Position numbers and translations under genes: made by a program. Of a DNA stretch of 64,000 nt, positions 26,516 to 35,323 are shown one piece after another. Origin of the DNA: Cutibacterium acnes (lineage in GTDB: Bacteria > Actinomycetota > Actinomycetes > Propionibacteriales > Propionibacteriaceae); assembly GCF_003030305.1 (NCBI RefSeq), contig NZ_CP023676.1:2418001-2482000 (forward strand), written 5' to 3'. Each line of letters starts with the position of its first letter. The stretch's first letter is position 1. Below the pieces are notes generated by a model. That model was given only the letters and a program-made list of their open reading frames with translations. It ran no database searches and had not been told where the DNA came from.

Positions 26516-27484
26516 TCACTGCCAAGCGGCCAACCGCAATCTCGAGGTGAAGGCTCTCGGGTCGCCGGTGACGGGGTCGGTGAATCCCATCCGCCACGCC
26601 TGCAGCTGCAAGGGATGGGTGAAATCATCGACTGGGGTGTCGAGAACTACCGGGTAAAAGGGGTCATTCACAATTGGAGCGCCCAAACGTTGCATGTGGA
26701 GACGAATTTGGTGGGTGCGACCAGTCCGAGGGCTCGCCTCGTACAGCCCCCACCCGCCGTGTTCACCGATCAGCGCAATATCGGTGACAGCATTCGGTAC
26801 GCCGGGAACTTCACGGGCCTGCAAAATCCCCCGCTCCTTAATAATCCGGGACCTCACCTGCCAGCCGCTTTTTGTCGCGGTAACCCCCTCCCCAGCTGGA
26901 TCGTGCACCACGGGTGCCACCAACCGATACTTTTTGACGACCTCACGACGCTCGAATATCTCTTGGTACGGGCGACGCCATTTTCGCTCCCGGGTCAGCA
27001 GTAACACTCCAGCGGTAACACGATCGAGGCGGTGAGCGACCGTTAGTTCTGGCAGCCCCAATTGGGTGCGCAGTCGAACAACAACCGATTCGAGGACATG
27101 GCGGCCCCGCGGGATCGAGGACAGGAAATGCGGCTTGTCGACCACAAGAATGCGTTCATCGGAATAGAGAATGCCGATCCCGGCCGGAACGGGAGTCTCT
27201 GTAGGCAGGTCTCGGTGGAAGAAAACGAAGGTCTGCGGAGTGAAAGGGGAATCCCGCCGGAAAGTACGCCCTGACTCGTCGACGAACCTCCCCTCATCAA
27301 GCATCTCGTCAACACGCTGCCCACCCATTCTCGGGAGCTTCTCGACCAGGTAGTCCCGCATCGTCGGCCAGGGCCAGCCATCGACTCCGCGCTCTGTTGC
27401 CAACCGACGACACGCCCCATGATCGGGGGTGTGAACCCACGCTGACTCCAGACCGTGACGTTGGCGTAGCGGAGACCTGGGCAC
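26516..27484 (-). CDS. RluA-family RNA pseudouridine synthase
   Basis: A 322-residue enzyme that isomerises uridine to pseudouridine in rRNA or tRNA. The catalytic Asp is in AHRLDRVTAGVLLLT, and RTHQIRLHMQRLGAPIVND is the second signature of the family. An N-terminal S4-like segment (MRDYLVEKLPRM) is possible. The GTG at 27484 follows TAAGCT by six bases, consistent with a leaderless start. It is divergent from the MFS/esterase pair. The target nucleotide cannot be read from the sequence. Confidence 0.88.
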   Translation of the reverse strand: MPRSPLRQRHGLESAWVHTPDHGACRRLATERGVDGWPWPTMRDYLVEKLPRMGGQRVDEMLDEGRFVDESGRTFRRDSPFTPQTFVFFHRDLPTETPVPAGIGILYSDERILVVDKPHFLSSIPRGRHVLESVVVRLRTQLGLPELTVAHRLDRVTAGVLLLTRERKWRRPYQEIFERREVVKKYRLVAPVVHDPAGEGVTATKSGWQVRSRIIKERGILQAREVPGVPNAVTDIALIGEHGGWGLYEASPRTGRTHQIRLHMQRLGAPIVNDPFYPVVLDTPVDDFTHPLQLQAWRMGFTDPVTGDPRAFTSRLRLAAWQ

Positions 27485-27729
27485 CTTATTAGCTTACGGA
27501 CAACGACGCTTCCCTCCCCGGCGTCCTCACCCAGTGAACAAAAATCCCGCCTCGCAGAGAGTCAGGTCAAAGGGATGCTTGGCCCCTTCCGGAACGGGGT
27601 TCTTGGGCCCCGCAGCGTCCGATCGGCCCTATCGACCACCCCAGAGGGTCGTGTTCTACAATACCTAGTGCTACTAGGGTTTTGTTAAGGGCGGTCCGAC
27701 CCGCACCCCACCGCAAAGGAGCAGACCCC

Positions 27730-28977
27730 ATGACGATAACCCCACGAGAGGGTGCTCAGCCCCAGCACAGGCAGTGCGCTAGTACCGGTCGTCTCAGCGC
27801 AGTGATGTTCATCGGACAATTGGGATGGGCGGCGGTCGGAGCTGCCTGCGGCACGCTGCTGGCAGCACTTGCCGCTGAGGTCAAGCCCGAAGACAAGGTC
27901 GACTTACTCGCCCTACTCACGACCACCGGCGCCATTGCTGCTGTTAGCTGCATGATCCTGGCCGGGACGCTGTCGGACCGCACTCGGTCCAAGCTCGGCC
28001 CGCGCAATCCCTGGATTATCGGAGGTGCCATCGTCGGCACTCTGGCCTTCGCCTGCATCGGCTTAACCCGTAACCCCGCCCTCCTCGTCGTCGCACACAT
28101 GGTGTACCAGGGCGGGCTCAACTGCATGCTTGGCGCTTTCAACGCCATCCCACCGGACTACGTCCCCAACTCCGTTCTCGGTAAGGTCTCAGCATTCGGT
28201 GGCGCGGGCTATCTCCTCGCCCAGATCATCGGGGCAGTTATCGCCGGGACCTTGGTAACCCACCCATCGCAAGGGTTCCTCATGGCGGCATGGATAATGC
28301 TGGTATCGAGCATCATCGTGGTGATCCTGCTTCCACCCCACCCATTGCGCAATCGGTCACCCCGTCCACCAGTCACCTGGCGCCAGTTCGGTGCTCAGAT
28401 GAGGCCGCCCTCTGACGGCCAGTTTTGGTGGATCCTGGTAGGCCGATTTCTCTTTGTCATCTCTTTGTTCATGGTGATGCAATTCCAGCTGTACATCGCC
28501 ACCGATGAGATGGGCATGACACGAGCAACTGCCGGAAGACTCATCGCGATGAATTCCGCAGTCCTCGCCGTCACGGCAGTCGTCCTTGACGTCATCACGG
28601 GTCCGTGGTCCGACAAGATCAAGCGCCGCAAGCCCTTCACAATGATTGCCCCGCTCGTGGCCGGGGTTGGAGTCATTCCCCTCTTCCTTGTCAACGAGCC
28701 GTGGACGCTCACCATTTTCGCCGCGATAGGCGGGGCCGCGTTCGGCACCTATATGGCTGTCGACGGGGCTCTCATGGTCGAGGTACTGCCCGACCGCGAC
28801 GATGCTGCCCGTGACCTAGGCTTCCTCAACGCCGCCAATTCTCTGCCGATCGTCTTCGCACCGGGCATTGGTGCGACCCTCGTAAAGACGGTGGGCTATC
28901 CCGGACTGTTCACTGCAGCGATCATCCTAGCCATCCTGGGGTCGTTGTGTATCACACGAGTGAGGAGGGTGAAGTGA
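27730..28977 (+). CDS. MFS transporter
   Basis: A 415-residue major facilitator with about 12 hydrophobic segments. The loop motif between helices 2 and 3 is GTLSDRTRSKLGPRNPW, and a matching loop in the second half reads GPWSDKIKRRKPF; both are MFS motifs as seen in sugar and glycoside symporters. The ATG at 27730 follows AAAGGAGCAGACCCC. It runs into the esterase gene with one base between the TGA and the next ATG, so transporter and hydrolase are probably co-expressed, perhaps to import and deacylate an ester-bearing compound. Confidence 0.85.
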   Translation: MTITPREGAQPQHRQCASTGRLSAVMFIGQLGWAAVGAACGTLLAALAAEVKPEDKVDLLALLTTTGAIAAVSCMILAGTLSDRTRSKLGPRNPWIIGGAIVGTLAFACIGLTRNPALLVVAHMVYQGGLNCMLGAFNAIPPDYVPNSVLGKVSAFGGAGYLLAQIIGAVIAGTLVTHPSQGFLMAAWIMLVSSIIVVILLPPHPLRNRSPRPPVTWRQFGAQMRPPSDGQFWWILVGRFLFVISLFMVMQFQLYIATDEMGMTRATAGRLIAMNSAVLAVTAVVLDVITGPWSDKIKRRKPFTMIAPLVAGVGVIPLFLVNEPWTLTIFAAIGGAAFGTYMAVDGALMVEVLPDRDDAARDLGFLNAANSLPIVFAPGIGATLVKTVGYPGLFTAAIILAILGSLCITRVRRVK

Positions 28978-28978
28978 C

Positions 28979-29908
28979 ATGAAACTGGATCCACGACTGG
29001 CAGAAATCCTGGGTCGTCAACCGAAGGAAGAACAAACGCTCGCCGAGAAGCGGGCGCGTCAGAATGACGTGGCCGCCCGCCTGCGGGGAAAAATAACGCC
29101 TGCGGTCCCTGATTCGGTGATTCTCGAGGACCGCACGGTCCCCGGACGGACTCACCCGATCCCGGTACTCATTCAGCGGCCGAAGGGGCTCCCAAACCCC
29201 GCTCCAGTACTGGTATGGGCCCACGGCGGGGCTTTTGTTCACGGTTCCCCACGCACCGTGCTCTCCCGCACAGCCAGCATCGCCCAGCGAGCGGGGGTAT
29301 GTGTCGTCAGTGTCGATTACCGATTGCTGCCCGAGCACAACTACCCCGAGAACCTACATGATGTCGTTGACGTCGTGCGGTGGGTAGCCAAAACCGGACT
29401 TGACAAGGGGTTTGACACTTCACGCATCCTCGTAGGGGGCGATTCCGCGGGTGGAAACCTCGCCGCTGCGACGGGGATCATGTGCCGCGACGAGGGCAAC
29501 CCCGCAATTCTTGGGCAAATCCTGGAGGTGCCGATTCTCGACCTTTCTGACACCTCCGAAGCAATGGCCGAGGCTCGTCGTGACGCCCCTGACCTAGCGG
29601 CCGCGCTGCACCACAGCCACGTGCGTTATCTGTCTCACGGAGCAAGTCTCGACAACCCGCTGACTAACCCTGCCTGCCTGGAGAACGCGCACGGCCTTCC
29701 GCCGACATTTTTGCTCAACTGTGAGGTGGATCCGCTGCGTGACGACTCGATCGCGTGGCAGCACAAGCTCCAGGACGCCGGGGTGCCGGTAGAACTGACA
29801 ACAGTCCGTGGCATGGCTCATGGCACCCAAAGTTTCACCCTCGCCTTCCCCCAGGCCCGCGACGCCGAAGACAAAATCATCACCTGGCTGCGAGATCTCA
29901 TCTCCTGA
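28979..29908 (+). CDS. Alpha/beta hydrolase, hormone-sensitive-lipase type (esterase)
   Basis: A 309-residue cytosolic esterase. The oxyanion-hole motif is HGGAFVHGSP, the nucleophile elbow GGDSAGGN, and the catalytic Asp and His are probably in CEVDPLRDD and RGMAHGTQSF. This is the HSL (family IV) layout, normally active on short acyl esters. GAGGAGGG lies inside the end of the upstream transporter gene. No signal peptide is seen, so it would act on imported or internal esters. Confidence 0.88.
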   Translation: MKLDPRLAEILGRQPKEEQTLAEKRARQNDVAARLRGKITPAVPDSVILEDRTVPGRTHPIPVLIQRPKGLPNPAPVLVWAHGGAFVHGSPRTVLSRTASIAQRAGVCVVSVDYRLLPEHNYPENLHDVVDVVRWVAKTGLDKGFDTSRILVGGDSAGGNLAAATGIMCRDEGNPAILGQILEVPILDLSDTSEAMAEARRDAPDLAAALHHSHVRYLSHGASLDNPLTNPACLENAHGLPPTFLLNCEVDPLRDDSIAWQHKLQDAGVPVELTTVRGMAHGTQSFTLAFPQARDAEDKIITWLRDLIS

Positions 29909-29918
29909 TGCCGTAAAA

Positions 29919-29956
29919 CGGCCGGGCCCGGGATTTTTCGTCACCGGGTCCGGCCG
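29919..29956 (+). terminator. Hairpin after the esterase gene
   Basis: CGGCCGGGCCCGG and CCGGGTCCGGCCG pair over 13 bases with one G-T wobble. The 12-base loop contains GATTTTTCGTCA, an instance of the recurrent intergenic motif. Confidence 0.7.
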
Positions 29957-30031
29957 CCTCGGTTCCTGTGGAAGACCTTTCGTGAACACGCTCCGCGTAA
30001 AAACGCGGCGAGAACGACCCGCCAGGAAACC

Positions 30032-30469
30032 TCAGTCCAACGGCTCGCCGGCGATACTGAAAGCCACCGGAGTCTGGGCCTCGACGGTGCGCGAGACGGT
30101 GCAGTTTTTGTCGCGTGACATCGTGACGACCCGGTTCACCAGCCCGGCAGCCTCGCGTCCTTCCTCAGTGTCGGGGAAGCTCAACTGGAAGTCGACGGCG
30201 ACGTCACCCAGGGATGCCCGTCCTTCCTCGTCGCTGCGTTTGGTGCCCGAGACGGAAACGGTGAACTGGGTAGGCTCGCCGCGACGGCTTGTCACGGTGT
30301 CGACATCAATGGATGAGCACCCGCCGATAGCGGCTAGCAGCAGCTCCACAGGGGTGAACTCGGCGTCCTTCCCTGCCCCAAACCGAATTTGCCCACCACG
30401 AGCATTGGTGGCGGTGTAGTGGCCTTCACTACGACGGACCAGGGAAACCTTCTTAGTGGCAGACGGCAT
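30032..30469 (-). CDS. OsmC family peroxiredoxin-like protein
   Basis: A 145-residue protein of the OsmC/Ohr family, which reduces organic hydroperoxides through two cysteines. The first Cys is in AIGGCSSIDVDTV, the second in MSRDKNCTVSR, both at family positions. TAAGGAGGGATC gives a strong ribosome binding site. It lies nine bases after trxA on the same strand, so the two are probably one transcript, a sensible pairing of a thiol peroxidase with its reductant. Confidence 0.88.
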   Translation of the reverse strand: MPSATKKVSLVRRSEGHYTATNARGGQIRFGAGKDAEFTPVELLLAAIGGCSSIDVDTVTSRRGEPTQFTVSVSGTKRSDEEGRASLGDVAVDFQLSFPDTEEGREAAGLVNRVVTMSRDKNCTVSRTVEAQTPVAFSIAGEPLD

Positions 30470-30478
30470 GATCCCTCC

Positions 30479-30805
30479 TTAGGCGACAAACTCTTCGATG
30501 ATTTTGACCAGCGCCTTCTTCGTCTTGCCGCCTTGCAGCGACTTGACGAGCTGGCCACCCTGCCAGACCTGGATGGTGGGCAGTGACATGATCCCCTGCT
30601 CCGCGGCAACCCGGGTGTTGGCGTTGGTGTCGACCTTAGCGAAGACCATCCGGTCGCCGTAGGTCCCAGCAAGCTCCTCGATGATCGGGGAGAGCTGTTT
30701 GCATGGGGCACACCAGTCGGCCCAGTAGTCGACGAGGACCGGCTTGGAGGCACCGAGAACCTCGGAAGCGAAGGTCGCATCAGTGACCTCGATGACGTTG
30801 TTCAT
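30479..30805 (-). CDS. trxA: Thioredoxin
   Basis: A 108-residue thiol-disulfide reductase. The active site WCAPCKQ places the redox cysteines at 32 and 35, and the cis-proline motif is MSLPTIQVW. Length and order are those of classical TrxA. The frame remains open about 190 bases further upstream, but MNNVIEVTDATF is the usual start. It is followed closely by the OsmC gene. Its likely reductase, TrxB, is encoded 4.5 kb away on the other strand. Confidence 0.96.
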   Translation of the reverse strand: MNNVIEVTDATFASEVLGASKPVLVDYWADWCAPCKQLSPIIEELAGTYGDRMVFAKVDTNANTRVAAEQGIMSLPTIQVWQGGQLVKSLQGGKTKKALVKIIEEFVA

Positions 30806-30919
30806 GACAGCCTTTCTAAGACGACCAGACGAGTCTAAGTCGTGGCGGTTCGAACGGCACCTCTCGTTCACGAAAGCCAAGCGGACTCTCGGAGTGCTGC
30901 ATGAGGCAGCCATCACCCG

Positions 30920-30995
30920 GTGCGAAAAATCCCGGTCGAAGGATGCATCACGCACCACAGTACCCGGACCCCACCTAGGCCGGTATTTTTCGCAC
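30920..30995 (-). terminator. Long inverted repeat downstream of the GpsA-like gene
   Basis: GTGCGAAAAATCCCGG (30920-30935) and CCGGTATTTTTCGCAC (30980-30995) match as inverted arms at 15 of 16 positions, about 44 bases apart. This places a T run at the end for minus-strand transcription from the GpsA-like gene. Confidence 0.55.
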
Positions 30996-31045
30996 ACACG
31001 CCGCTGAGGACATCTGAGTACCTCGACACGGTGTTCCGACTCCGG

Positions 31046-32113
31046 TCACCCAACGTCACTTTTCTCCGCCGAAGAACTTCTCCCAGGGCAAATCGAGGGG
31101 AGCATCGTGAGCAACGATGTCGTAGAGGGCGCGCACCATGGGTAATCGGTCTCAGCGATCACTCCGCGCCGAGTCAACTTCTCGATCGCCTCACCAACCA
31201 CACCGATGGCGGCGACCCCCTCCAGGGTGATGCCTTTCATCTTGACATTACGGATCTGCGAGAACGGCACTCCGGCACCGACGTAGGTTCTGGCACGCAC
31301 ATTGCGTCCGCCCATCGTGGTAACGAACATATCGCCGACACCGCCCAAGCCGGTCGCCACCTCCGGGTCACCACCCATGAAGGCAACCATCTGTTTGAGC
31401 TCGCGGGCACCCTCGCCAAACAGCGCCGCGGTGTAGTCGTACATGACGTACTTAGCGTCGGTCTGCCCGGCCTTGTCCAGCATGCCAGCAGCGAAGCCCC
31501 CACCAAAGGCAAAGATGTTTTTCATGCACGCGCCGACCTCATGACCGACGAAGTCGGTAGACGTCCAGACGTGGTAGTAGTCGGTGCGGTATGCCGCAAC
31601 CAAGCGGTCGCGGACCTCCTGCTCCTCGCCGCAGAATACGACGCGGGTGTCACGATGCACCGCCAGTTCACCGGCATTGGACGGTCCAACAATGGCCGCC
31701 CAGTGGGCCTCGTCGGCAAGGTTCCCCATGTGCTTCTTCAATACCTCGGGCAGGATGTGAAGGGTGCCGTCCTCATCGGCCTGCATGCCCTTTGTTACGC
31801 ACAGGATGATCTGCCCGGGTTTGGCTAGCTTGGCCAGCTGTCTACCCGCCCAGTCGACTCCGAACGAGTTGACGCCACTCATGATGACGTCAGCCCCCTC
31901 GATAGCCTCGGCGGCGTTAGCAAAATGGTACGCCTTGGCGCGCTCGTCAACCTTAAGTTCAAGAACCGGGTGCTGCCGGGTGGCCTGAATGGAATCGATG
32001 ATGTCGTCATCGAGGTGGGTGCCAATGAAGCGGACTTCGTTGCCGTTTTCGACAGCGGGGAAGGTCAATGCGGTGGCCATGACACCCGCACCGAGCACTG
32101 CAATCCTGAGCAT
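31046..32113 (-). pseudogene. GpsA-like NAD(P)H glycerol-3-phosphate dehydrogenase, C-terminal frameshift
   Basis: 355 codons in the open frame from the ATG at 32113 (GGAGG upstream). The Rossmann motif is LRIAVLGAGVMATALT; CVTKGMQ, IVGPSNAGELA and the lysine region EVGACMKNIFAFGGG match GpsA. The last 30 or so residues (from WCAPSTTSLL) do not. One frame over, the sequence reads MVRALYDIVAHDAPLDLPWE and then FFGG, a proper GpsA ending, with a stop at 31056. A one-base loss near 31138-31142 (expected YPLVRALY) explains both. The catalytic core is untouched, so the protein may be partly active. The gene would link glycerol-3-phosphate to dihydroxyacetone phosphate; a SorC-type palindrome lies 98 bases upstream. 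Confidence 0.75.
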
Positions 32114-32210
32114 CTTCGTACCTCCGAAGATGGGTTGAGGCCCGGCTGTGGGCCCGACGCAATTCACGCTAGCCCTGGGCCGCGCGCGATTCCCACCTTC
32201 GTCGAGAGCC

Positions 32211-32224
32211 TGCACTTGCGTGCA
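32211..32224. promoter_or_regulatory. Putative SorC operator TGCAC-N4-GTGCA upstream of GpsA-like gene
   Basis: TGCACTTGCGTGCA shares both five-base arms with the site between glpF and its SorC regulator. It lies 98 bases upstream of the GpsA-like start and just past the end of the SorC relic. Confidence 0.6.
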
Positions 32225-32244
32225 TGACGGCTGCGGCTCCTCCT

Positions 32245-33114
32245 TCACCCAAGGGCGAGCTCCGCAACGCTGGCATCGACAACCAGGTCAGTACACAAAC
32301 CACCGCGCAGGGCTACCCCCAGAGCCTCTGCTTTTTCGGCTCCGGATGCGACGACCAGTACGCTCCGAGCCCAGGGGCGACCGTGGCCCCGTCATCCCTG
32401 ACCTTCACACCGTCCAGGTCTACCGAGATCGTGCGAGCATCCAATTCTTCATCGACAACGCGGCCATGGGCGTCAACATAGTGACTCATGATGTCTGCGC
32501 TAGCCCCTTTGCTTCGCAGCTGGTCAATACCGTTGGTTGTCACATGACCAGCCGTCACCAAAATCGAGTCGGCGCTCACCGTTCCTGGCGAATACACCAC
32601 GAGATCCGCGTTTTGGGCAGCCTCCAGGGGACGCGAAACGGACACGTCCTAACGCAGCATCTCCCCGAAATCTGCTGATCCCACGACGGTCGGGGCTTGC
32701 AAGGTGAGGATTCCAACCCGACCCCAAGTGTTGGGCCACATGGGCCGTCGTTCGACCCCAGCTCACCGCGACCACCCGCGGTCGTGGCCGCCACTCGGAT
32801 AACCGCTGCGCTGCCATCCGAGTGACGAACTCCATCGTCAGTTCGTCATTGGCTTGAACGGGCACGACGACGGCCGACTGCAACCCGAAGGTGTCAACTA
32901 ACTCGGTTTCGAACCGGTGATACCGGGCGAGGGGATGATCAATTGTGATCTTGACCATCCCCGTACGGCGAGCCTCCTCGAGGATCCTGCCGACGGTCCA
33001 ACGACTTATTGAGAGTCGCTGGGCGATGGCGGCATGGGTCATCTGCTCGAAGTAGTACATCTCCGCGACGTGGAGCATCTCCTTGTCTTGATTTGCCCGG
33101 CGTCGGTTCGACAT
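32245..33114 (-). pseudogene. SorC-family regulator, multiply disrupted
   Basis: The N-terminal HTH is intact (HAAIAQRLSISRWTVGRILEEA) and the frame is open through AVSWGRTTAHVAQHL. Past GSGWNPHL the matching sequence shifts frame (GILTLQAPTVVGSADFGEML), with about 40 expected codons missing. It meets an in-frame TAG at 32649-32651, continues as SVSRPLEAAQNADLVVYSPG to DEELDARTIS, and shifts frame again near 32360 to VLVVASGAEKAEALGVALRG, ending at 32245. At least two frameshifts, one stop and a deletion rule out a full-length product. It lies nine bases after transketolase in the polyol operon. Confidence 0.85.
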
Positions 33115-33123
33115 CGGTATGCC

Positions 33124-35187
33124 TCACTCCATGAACACGGTGTGAGCGACCTCCGCGACGTGGTCAGCGGTGAATCCGAACTTCTCGAACAGCAGCGCCC
33201 CAGAGGCCGAGGCGCCGAAGTGCTCGAGGGACACCGAGGCGCCCTTGCAGCCGACATACTTTGCCCAGCCCATGGCGATGCCGGCCTCGACGCTCACTCG
33301 GGCAGTCACTGAGCTGGGTAGCACCGACTCGCGGTACTCCTCGTCCTGCTCGTCGAACCACTCTTGGCACGGCATCGAGACGACGCGGGTCGCGATCCCG
33401 TCGGCCTCAAGCTTCTCGCGTGCTTCGAGGGCCACCGACAGCTCGGACCCAGTACCGATGAGGATGACTTTGGGCTCGGCGCTAGCCTCGCAAACCACGT
33501 AGGCACCCCTGGCGACGCCTCCGGCAGAGGCGTATTTGCTGCGGTCAATCGTCGGCAGGTCCTGACGCGACAGCACTAGGCCGGCGGGACGGTCGGTGTG
33601 CTCCACGATGGTGCGCCATGCCACGGCGGTCTCGTTGGCGTCGGCGGGACGGACGATGTCGAGTCCCGGGATGGCTCGGTAGGAGGCTAGGTGCTCGACT
33701 GGCTGGTGGGTGGGTCCATCTTCACCAACGCCGATAGAATCGTGGGTCCACACGAAGATCGACGGGATCTTCATGAGGGCCGCAAGACGCACCGACGGAC
33801 GCATGTAATCGGAGAAGACAAAGAAGGTTCCGCCGTAGCAGCGGGTCAGGCCCGCCAAGGTGATGCCGTTGAGGATGCCACCCATGGCGTGCTCGCGAAC
33901 ACCGAAGTGGATAGTACGCCCGTAAGGACCACCTGGATCTTTCTCGGAGCAGCGATCTTCAGGCAGGAAGGAGTCGGCCCCCTTCATGGTCGTGTTGTTC
34001 GACCCGGCGAGGTCGGCCGATCCGCCCCACAGCTCGGGAAGCTGCGGACCCAGAGCGCTCAGGACCGCTCCCGAAGCCTTACGGGTGCTCATCTTGCCCG
34101 GCTCAAAAGTGGGAATGTCGAGGTCGTCAGGCAGCTTGTGGGCGAGCATCCGCTCGAGCAGGGCAGCGCCGTCTGGGTTGGCGTCATGCCAGGCGGCGAA
34201 CTTCTCGTCCCAGACCTCGCGCAGACCCTTGCCGCGCTCAGCGAAAGCAGCGCGGACCTGTTGCACCATCTCAAGGTCGATGGCAAACGGCTTGTCTTCA
34301 AAGCCAAGCTTCTCCTTGAGGGCACTGACCCCCTCAGCGCCAATCTTCGCACCGTGTACCTGGGCCAGACCGGCGAGCTTCGGAATCGGCCAACCAATGA
34401 CGGTGGTGAGACGGATGAAAGACGGCTTGTCGGTAACAGTCTTGGCGTTGTCGATGGCCTCCATGAGGGCTTCGACATTCTCCTCGTAGGTCGTTCCGCC
34501 GTTGGTGAAATCGACGTGCTGGACATGCCAACCGTAGGCCTCATAGCGGGCCTCGACGTTCTCAGAGAAGGCGATGGCGGTATCACCTTCGATGGTGATC
34601 CGGTTGTCGTCGTAGAACATGATGAGGTTGCCCAGCTCCTGGGTCCCCGCCAGAGACGAAGCCTCAGATGCAATGCCTTCCTGCATACAGCCGTCACCGG
34701 CAATGGCGTAAATGTAGTGGTCGAAGAGGCTCGTACCGGGAGCGGCGTCCGGGTCGAGCAGGCCGCGTTCACGACGAGCTGCCATGGCCATGCCGACGGC
34801 GTTGGCAACACCGGCGCCGAGCGGGCCGGTGGTGGTCTCGACGAACTTCGTCAAGCCATATTCGGGGTGGCCGGGGGTCAGGGATCCCCAGGTACGCAGG
34901 GACTCCAGGTCGGACAGCTCGAGTCCCAGCCCTGCTAGGTATAACTGGGTGTACTGGGTCAGCGAGGAATGTCCTGCCGACATGATGAAGCGATCGCGTC
35001 CGAGCCAATTCGGGTCCGACGGATCGATAGACATGACCTTGTGGTAAAGCAGGTAGCCCAGCGGCGCTAGGGAAATAGCGGTGCCGGGGTGACCGTTACC
35101 AGTCTTCTCGACGGCATCGGCCGCCAGCACTCGAGCGGTGTCGACAGCGAGCCTATCGGTGTCGGTCCACGTCAGTTCGGTTGCCAC
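33124..35187 (-). CDS. tkt: Transketolase
   Basis: A 687-residue thiamine-diphosphate enzyme that moves two-carbon units between sugar phosphates. Motifs include GNGHPGTAISLAP near the N-terminus, the ThDP-binding GDGCMQEGIASEASSLAG with the paired FYDDNRITIEG, and the transketolase signature around GEDGPTHQPVEHLASYRAIPG (a Glu-Asp-Gly core). GTG start with GAGAGGA upstream. Its place inside an operon with two sugar kinases and an RpiB-type isomerase suggests a catabolic pentose or tetrose phosphate supply. The gene looks intact. Confidence 0.96.
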   Translation of the reverse strand: MATELTWTDTDRLAVDTARVLAADAVEKTGNGHPGTAISLAPLGYLLYHKVMSIDPSDPNWLGRDRFIMSAGHSSLTQYTQLYLAGLGLELSDLESLRTWGSLTPGHPEYGLTKFVETTTGPLGAGVANAVGMAMAARRERGLLDPDAAPGTSLFDHYIYAIAGDGCMQEGIASEASSLAGTQELGNLIMFYDDNRITIEGDTAIAFSENVEARYEAYGWHVQHVDFTNGGTTYEENVEALMEAIDNAKTVTDKPSFIRLTTVIGWPIPKLAGLAQVHGAKIGAEGVSALKEKLGFEDKPFAIDLEMVQQVRAAFAERGKGLREVWDEKFAAWHDANPDGAALLERMLAHKLPDDLDIPTFEPGKMSTRKASGAVLSALGPQLPELWGGSADLAGSNNTTMKGADSFLPEDRCSEKDPGGPYGRTIHFGVREHAMGGILNGITLAGLTRCYGGTFFVFSDYMRPSVRLAALMKIPSIFVWTHDSIGVGEDGPTHQPVEHLASYRAIPGLDIVRPADANETAVAWRTIVEHTDRPAGLVLSRQDLPTIDRSKYASAGGVARGAYVVCEASAEPKVILIGTGSELSVALEAREKLEADGIATRVVSMPCQEWFDEQDEEYRESVLPSSVTARVSVEAGIAMGWAKYVGCKGASVSLEHFGASASGALLFEKFGFTADHVAEVAHTVFME

Positions 35188-35323
35188 GATATTCCTCTCG
35201 TATTGGCTTATAGGCCTGATGTGTGTGATGTGTTTTCGCTCGTCAGGGCGGTGGGTGGGGGTCAGGTCATCATCACAACCCTATTCGTACCCCGGAGGTC
35301 ATGTACGTGTGGCGTTATAGCTG

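Noticed and set aside
33691-34938. Plus-strand open frame of 415 codons opposite transketolase
   Set aside because: It lies wholly antisense to a clear tkt gene, has no family motifs, and long antisense frames are expected in high-GC coding DNA.
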